From NCBI GenBank assembly GCA_002688965.1, contig NZEE01000026.1, forward strand, positions 1 through 23,521: a stretch of 23,521 bases of DNA. Direction: 5' to 3'. Below are positions 19,618 to 23,521 of the stretch, one piece after another. The notes beneath the pieces were generated by a model, which had not been told where the DNA came from, ran no database searches, and saw only the letters and a program-made list of their open reading frames with translations. Both the position numbers and the translations under genes were made by a program. Within the stretch, counting starts at the first letter, position 1. The number at the start of each line of letters is the position of its first letter. The DNA is from an archaeon. Lineage in GTDB: Archaea > Aenigmatarchaeota > Aenigmatarchaeia > GW2011-AR5 > GCA-2688965.

Positions 19618-21507
19618 ATGAAATTACTGTTATTGGATTCAGAATTCATAGAATATGAACCAAAAAAGAAAGCTATAGCTAGTGCTGAGAAGGTTCCTAA
19701 ACAACTAACTAGAGTTGATAATTGCTTAGTTGTATTTGTTTCTGTTGAAAAAGAAGATGAAAAAGATATTTCTGCAATAGCAGTAAAAGCTGTTGAAGAA
19801 ATTGATGGTGTTGCAAAACAAATTGCTCAGAAAAAAATAGTTGTTTATCCTTGGGTTCATCTAAGTCACAATCCTTCATCTCCAGGACCAGCATTAACAT
19901 GCGTAAAGCAGATAGAAGAACTTTTGAATTTAGGTGGAAAATATGAAGAAATTCATAGAGTTCCTTTTGGTTGGTACAAGTCATTTAATATCAAAGATAA
20001 AGGACATCCTTTAGCGGAATTATCCAGAGAAATTTATGTTGATAAAAATGCAAAGAGCGAAACAAAAGAAGACGAGCATACAAGTAAAGCTGTGAAAAAA
20101 GAAGCAGAATTAAAATCACAGTGGTATATCATGACTCCTGATGGAAAAATGATTGATGTATCTAAATTTAATTTTTCTGGGCATCATGCATTAAAAGCAT
20201 TTTCAGATTATGAGATAAGTGGTACAAGAGAAACTCGAGGAAAAGATCCTTTGCATATCCCTCTTATGAGAAAAATGCAGTTAGTTGATTTTGAACCAGG
20301 AAGTGATCCAGGTAATCTACGATGGTATCCTAATGGAGAATTAATAAAAAACTTAATGGAAGATCACATTACAAACGTATTAACAGATTACGGTGCAATG
20401 AAAGTTGAAACTCCTATTATGTATGATTTTCATCATCCAGCATTAGAAAAATATCTTAATCGTTTTCCTGCTAGACAATATACAATAATGTCTGATAAGA
20501 AAGAATTATTTTTAAGATTCAGTGCTTGTTTTGGTCAATATCTTATCAAACATGATGCAAGTATCTCTTACAAGAACTTACCACTAAAAATGTATGAATT
20601 AACTCATTATTCTTTTAGACGTGAAAAATCTGGAGAATTGTCAGGTTTACGAAGATTAAGGGGATTCACAATGCCTGATATGCATACTTTATGTAAAGAT
20701 ATAGAATCTGCAAAGCAAGAGTTTAGCCAACAATTTGATTTATGCATGGATTGGATGAAAGATGTAGACGTCCCATATGTTGCTGGTTTTCGTTTCGTTA
20801 AATCATTTTTCGATGAAAATAAAGAATACATAACTGATATAGTTAAGCGTTTAGATAAACCTGTTTTAATTGAATTATGGGATAAACAATTCTTTTATTT
20901 TGTAATGAAGTTTGAATTTAATTTTGTAGATTCAACAGGTAAAGCAGCTGCATTAAGTACTGTGCAGATAGATACTGAAAATACAGAAAGATTTGGAATA
21001 AAATATACAGACACTGATAATAAAAGAAAATTTCCATTAATGCTGCATGCTTCAGTATCTGGAGGAATTGATAGAAACTTATATGCTATATTAGAACATG
21101 CTGGCCTTAAACATGAGCAAGATAAAATAAATCCATTATTTCCATTATGGTTATCACCAACTCAAGTTAGATTAGCACCAGTAAATGATACATTCATAAA
21201 AGACTGTGAGAAAATTGCTAAGCAATTAGTAGAAGCAGGTATTAGAGCTGATGTAGATGATAGATCAGATACAGTTGGTAAGAAAATTAGAGATGCAGAA
21301 ATTGATTGGATTCCTTTTATTGTAGTTTATGGTGAAAAAGAAAAGTCCTCAGGAAAATTAGCTGTTCGTTTCAGAGAAAATGGTCAAGTTAAGCAATTGT
21401 CAGGCGATGAATTAATTAAATTAATTAAACAAGAAACAAAAGGATATCCATTTAGAAAAAGTACAATGAATATGTTACTTTCTAAGAGACCTGTATTTGT
21501 TGGTTAA
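19618..21507 (+). CDS. thrS: Threonyl-tRNA synthetase, archaeal type
   Basis: A 629-residue class II synthetase joining Thr to tRNA-Thr. The N-terminal domain (about 1-145, starting MKLLLLDSEFIEYE) is the archaeal editing domain related to D-aminoacyl-tRNA deacylase, which removes mischarged Ser; bacterial enzymes have a different one. The catalytic core (about 215-520) shows motif 2-like YELTHYSFRREKSGELSGL, GFTMPDMHTL, the Zn-site Cys in FSACFGQ, and motif 3 LHASVSGGIDRNLYAILEH. The anticodon-binding domain (about 520-620) contains PTQVRLAPVND. It shares its stop TTAA with the gene opposite. Confidence 0.97.
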   Translation: MKLLLLDSEFIEYEPKKKAIASAEKVPKQLTRVDNCLVVFVSVEKEDEKDISAIAVKAVEEIDGVAKQIAQKKIVVYPWVHLSHNPSSPGPALTCVKQIEELLNLGGKYEEIHRVPFGWYKSFNIKDKGHPLAELSREIYVDKNAKSETKEDEHTSKAVKKEAELKSQWYIMTPDGKMIDVSKFNFSGHHALKAFSDYEISGTRETRGKDPLHIPLMRKMQLVDFEPGSDPGNLRWYPNGELIKNLMEDHITNVLTDYGAMKVETPIMYDFHHPALEKYLNRFPARQYTIMSDKKELFLRFSACFGQYLIKHDASISYKNLPLKMYELTHYSFRREKSGELSGLRRLRGFTMPDMHTLCKDIESAKQEFSQQFDLCMDWMKDVDVPYVAGFRFVKSFFDENKEYITDIVKRLDKPVLIELWDKQFFYFVMKFEFNFVDSTGKAAALSTVQIDTENTERFGIKYTDTDNKRKFPLMLHASVSGGIDRNLYAILEHAGLKHEQDKINPLFPLWLSPTQVRLAPVNDTFIKDCEKIAKQLVEAGIRADVDDRSDTVGKKIRDAEIDWIPFIVVYGEKEKSSGKLAVRFRENGQVKQLSGDELIKLIKQETKGYPFRKSTMNMLLSKRPVFVG

Positions 21508-23021
21508 GATTTATCTAAATCTAGTAGATCTTTCATATGTTTTTTACTTGCACCAGAAATTACTTTTATTCCAATTGCTATAACAATAATAAAAACAATA
21601 CTAATTACCACTGCATATAGAACAATTACAGGAACTTTAAACCTAGGACAATCGAGTGAACAATTATTAGAGTCTTCTCCAGATTCGCATATGTTATTTA
21701 AATTACACACAACAGTTACTTCTTTACCATTATCATATATTGTTCTATCACCACTTTCAACAGGAGTTTGTTCTTGAGTAATATCAATAAAAATTGAAGT
21801 AGTTGGAGAATCTAGTAAAGTTGTTGCTGTGCTTATTGTACTTGTTGCAGTAGTTAACGTAGAAGTTAAAGTACTAGTTAACGTAGAAGTTGAAGTAGTA
21901 GATGTTACGAATGACGTAGTTGCCATAGTTCCAGACTCACCAGCTTCTCTCATTTGCAAATAATCAAAACTCCATCTATAACTCTGACTAAACTGTTTAC
22001 CTCTAGTGATCCATGCTCCTTCAACACCTCCTTCAAAAGCTAGATCTCCTCTATCTCTATATGTTTCATCTCCAGTTATCATATACATCCAGCCATAAAC
22101 TGGAGCTATCAAAAGATTCAAATCTGGAGCACCATTTGTATTAAGTGTATCGCAAGGAACCATACCAGAACAACTATACTTTCTATAATAAAATGATTTA
22201 TCTTCTGCAATCCATGCATTATCCCATATAGTATCAAGACCTTCTTTTATTGCAGGAATTATTCTAGGATCTTGTTCAACTTCATTATAATAATAAATCA
22301 ACGCTTCTGAGGTAAGAGCAAACATAAAAGGAGCAAAGCAATAGTTGTTTGAAGTAGAAAATTCTCCATTAAGAGTTTTAATACATGCTGGTGTATTAGT
22401 AACTTCACCATTTTCAAACCATTGATCAATATGACCAAGAGAATGATTTAATAATAAATATAATCTTTCTTTTCGCGGTTCTCCTATTTTTTCAGAAGTT
22501 ATGTAAGCATTAATAACATAAGCAGTTTCCCTGCTTCTAGTTTCTGGTTCAGTTGATGTAGGAGAAGTTGTTTCAGGAGCATATGCAGCTTTAGTTGATA
22601 AACGTATAACAGCATACTCTGATAATTCTTCTCCTGTTCTAAGATAATCTCTATATACTCCATGAGGAAATATTCGCCAACCAGTTGTACCTCCTATAGC
22701 ATATGGTCTATACACTGATTTTACATAGTCAGAACAAAGATACCAGGAATTATCCCCAGTATATTCTGCAATATTATGATAAACTCTTATTCCATCATAA
22801 TACCAGACTCCACCTTCCCATGTAGTATGACTTTGTATTGTTTCATTGTTACAATGTTTGGTACCAAATTCAATCATATTTGCTTCCCAATTTGCAATAA
22901 CAGAATCAAAATCTGTTACTAATCCTGTAATAGCTCCTGTAGCCCCATTACCATTAGAAACAAAAATAATTACAAATGCTGCGCATATGGCAACAGCTAG
23001 TACTAAAATCAACTTTTTCAT
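21504..23021 (-). CDS. Membrane-anchored Thr-rich surface protein, toroid-like
   Basis: A 505-residue protein. The start at 23021 gives a clean signal/anchor MKKLILVLAVAICAAFVIIF; a longer frame from 23102 would only overlap the upstream gene. The extracellular part (about 40-360) is rich in aromatic residues and helical repeats (GGVWYYDGIRVYHNIAEYTGDNSWYL, EALIYYYNEV, GWMYMITGDETYRDR), resembling an (α/α)6 toroid as in glycosidase-like proteins; catalytic residues are not assigned. Then come a Ser/Thr-rich stalk (about 365-410) with 8-residue repeats, a four-Cys knot (C-x5-C-x8-C-x3-C), a C-terminal helix (about 464-486), and a short charged cytoplasmic tail. A cell-surface role in glycan binding or cleavage is inferred. 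It lies 13 nt behind a DUF368 gene. Confidence 0.7.
   Translation of the reverse strand: MKKLILVLAVAICAAFVIIFVSNGNGATGAITGLVTDFDSVIANWEANMIEFGTKHCNNETIQSHTTWEGGVWYYDGIRVYHNIAEYTGDNSWYLCSDYVKSVYRPYAIGGTTGWRIFPHGVYRDYLRTGEELSEYAVIRLSTKAAYAPETTSPTSTEPETRSRETAYVINAYITSEKIGEPRKERLYLLLNHSLGHIDQWFENGEVTNTPACIKTLNGEFSTSNNYCFAPFMFALTSEALIYYYNEVEQDPRIIPAIKEGLDTIWDNAWIAEDKSFYYRKYSCSGMVPCDTLNTNGAPDLNLLIAPVYGWMYMITGDETYRDRGDLAFEGGVEGAWITRGKQFSQSYRWSFDYLQMREAGESGTMATTSFVTSTTSTSTLTSTLTSTLTTATSTISTATTLLDSPTTSIFIDITQEQTPVESGDRTIYDNGKEVTVVCNLNNICESGEDSNNCSLDCPRFKVPVIVLYAVVISIVFIIVIAIGIKVISGASKKHMKDLLDLDKS
21851..21891. repeat. Repeat within the Thr-rich stalk
   Basis: tagttaacgtagaagtt occurs at 21851-21867 and 21875-21891, a 24-bp period that encodes STLTSTLT units on the reverse strand. 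Such repeats vary in length by slippage. Confidence 0.8.
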
Positions 23022-23034
23022 AACATTATTTGTT

Positions 23035-23521
23035 TTAGGCCAATATATCCTTATCTTTCTTAACAATTCTTTCAAACCCAAGGACCAGAACAAAACCAAC
23101 AATAGCTGGAATAATAATATAAATCAACTCTGAACCACTTGAAACAATGTTATTATATGGTAAACGTAAAGCACCTAACATTAATCCAATCAAAAATGCC
23201 ATTGTTTGAGCTTCATATTTCTTAAGTAAACGTTTCAAAACATGTGAGAACCCAAGTAAACCTACAATAGCACCAGCAGCAAATGCACTTATCTCTGTAA
23301 ATTGCATACCATTCAAAACTGAAATCATAAATTCATACTGCCCAAGTAAAAGCAAAATAAAAGAGCCAGATATACCTGGCAATATCATCGCACATATTGC
23401 AATAACACCTGAAATAAATAGAATTGGCAAAGTATGGTTTGATATTAATGTAGTTAATCCAGAAATATAAAATGCAAATACAAATCCTATAATAACATAA
23501 ATCAAATTACGTAAAGGAAAC
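23035..23521 (-). CDS. DUF368 membrane protein, 5' end outside window
   Basis: The frame is open to the window edge (FPLRN precedes the first TTG), so only the last 162 residues are seen. AMILPGISGSFILLLLGQYEF is the signature of DUF368, and five or so helices are visible. Bacterial members (PopT) return undecaprenyl phosphate across the membrane for reuse in envelope synthesis; in archaea the substrate would be a dolichyl or similar polyprenyl phosphate used for protein glycosylation. That is an inference by family. The next gene, a Thr-rich surface protein that would be a glycosylation target, follows after 13 nt. Confidence 0.9.
   Translation of the reverse strand, partial: FPLRNLIYVIIGFVFAFYISGLTTLISNHTLPILFISGVIAICAMILPGISGSFILLLLGQYEFMISVLNGMQFTEISAFAAGAIVGLLGFSHVLKRLLKKYEAQTMAFLIGLMLGALRLPYNNIVSSGSELIYIIIPAIVGFVLVLGFERIVKKDKDILA

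Overview
The window is AT-rich, gene-dense archaeal DNA. The archaeal markers are an archaeal-type threonyl-tRNA synthetase, the wyosine enzymes Trm5/Taw2/Taw1, aTrm56, an Orc1/Cdc6 initiator, an archaeal-type 8-oxoguanine glycosylase, and a tRNA-Gln whose 18-nt intron folds into a canonical bulge-helix-bulge. Small membrane proteins, many orphan genes, a CxxC-x17-CxxC zinc ribbon and tight packing suggest a DPANN-like lineage (Woesearchaeota or a relative). That placement is an inference; no rRNA is present to prove it.

Layout. 1-1046: small membrane and orphan genes on the + strand, the first cut by the window edge. 1048-2714 (-): tRNA-Pro(UGG), a shortened hemerythrin-like protein, a RecA/KaiC-like protein without a P-loop, and two stand-alone CheY receivers. 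2793-4435: a small holin-like membrane protein and a MATE transporter. 4450-6954: a plasmid-like patch holding a ParB-like gene between two 30-bp direct repeats, an Orc1/Cdc6 gene with CTGTTCA iterons above its promoter, an initiator-tail remnant, and a broken Xer-type integrase. 7010-8157: an RDGPR-repeat zinc ribbon, a GC-rich structured intergenic segment, and an orphan gene split by one in-frame TAA.

8188-11739 (+): oxygen and metal handling (rubrerythrin, superoxide reductase, 8-oxoguanine glycosylase, ZIP transporter) mixed with membrane proteins and an 18-residue Cys4/Asp/Lys micro-ORF. 11736-12931 (-): adenylate kinase and a UPF0200 kinase. 12970-16469: tRNA-modification island (trm5, taw2, taw1, trm56); the first three act successively on G37 of tRNA-Phe. 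16503-17582: orphan genes and the intron-bearing tRNA-Gln. 17639-19535: pyrD-pyrK, a class 1B dihydroorotate dehydrogenase. 19618-21507: thrS. 21504-23521 (-): a membrane-anchored, Thr-rich surface protein and a DUF368 polyprenyl-phosphate translocase-like protein cut by the edge.

Expression logic. At least fifteen genes have an A/T box centred about 26 nt before the start codon, which is the archaeal TATA-to-start distance, so leaderless mRNAs look like the default. Clear Shine-Dalgarno sequences occur at a few genes with a 5' UTR or inside operons (2793, 6292, 7010, 9649, 18651). The spacing rule favours internal starts at 645 and 16813. Three convergent gene pairs share a single TTAA as both stop codons. 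There is no gene-free stretch longer than about 210 bases.
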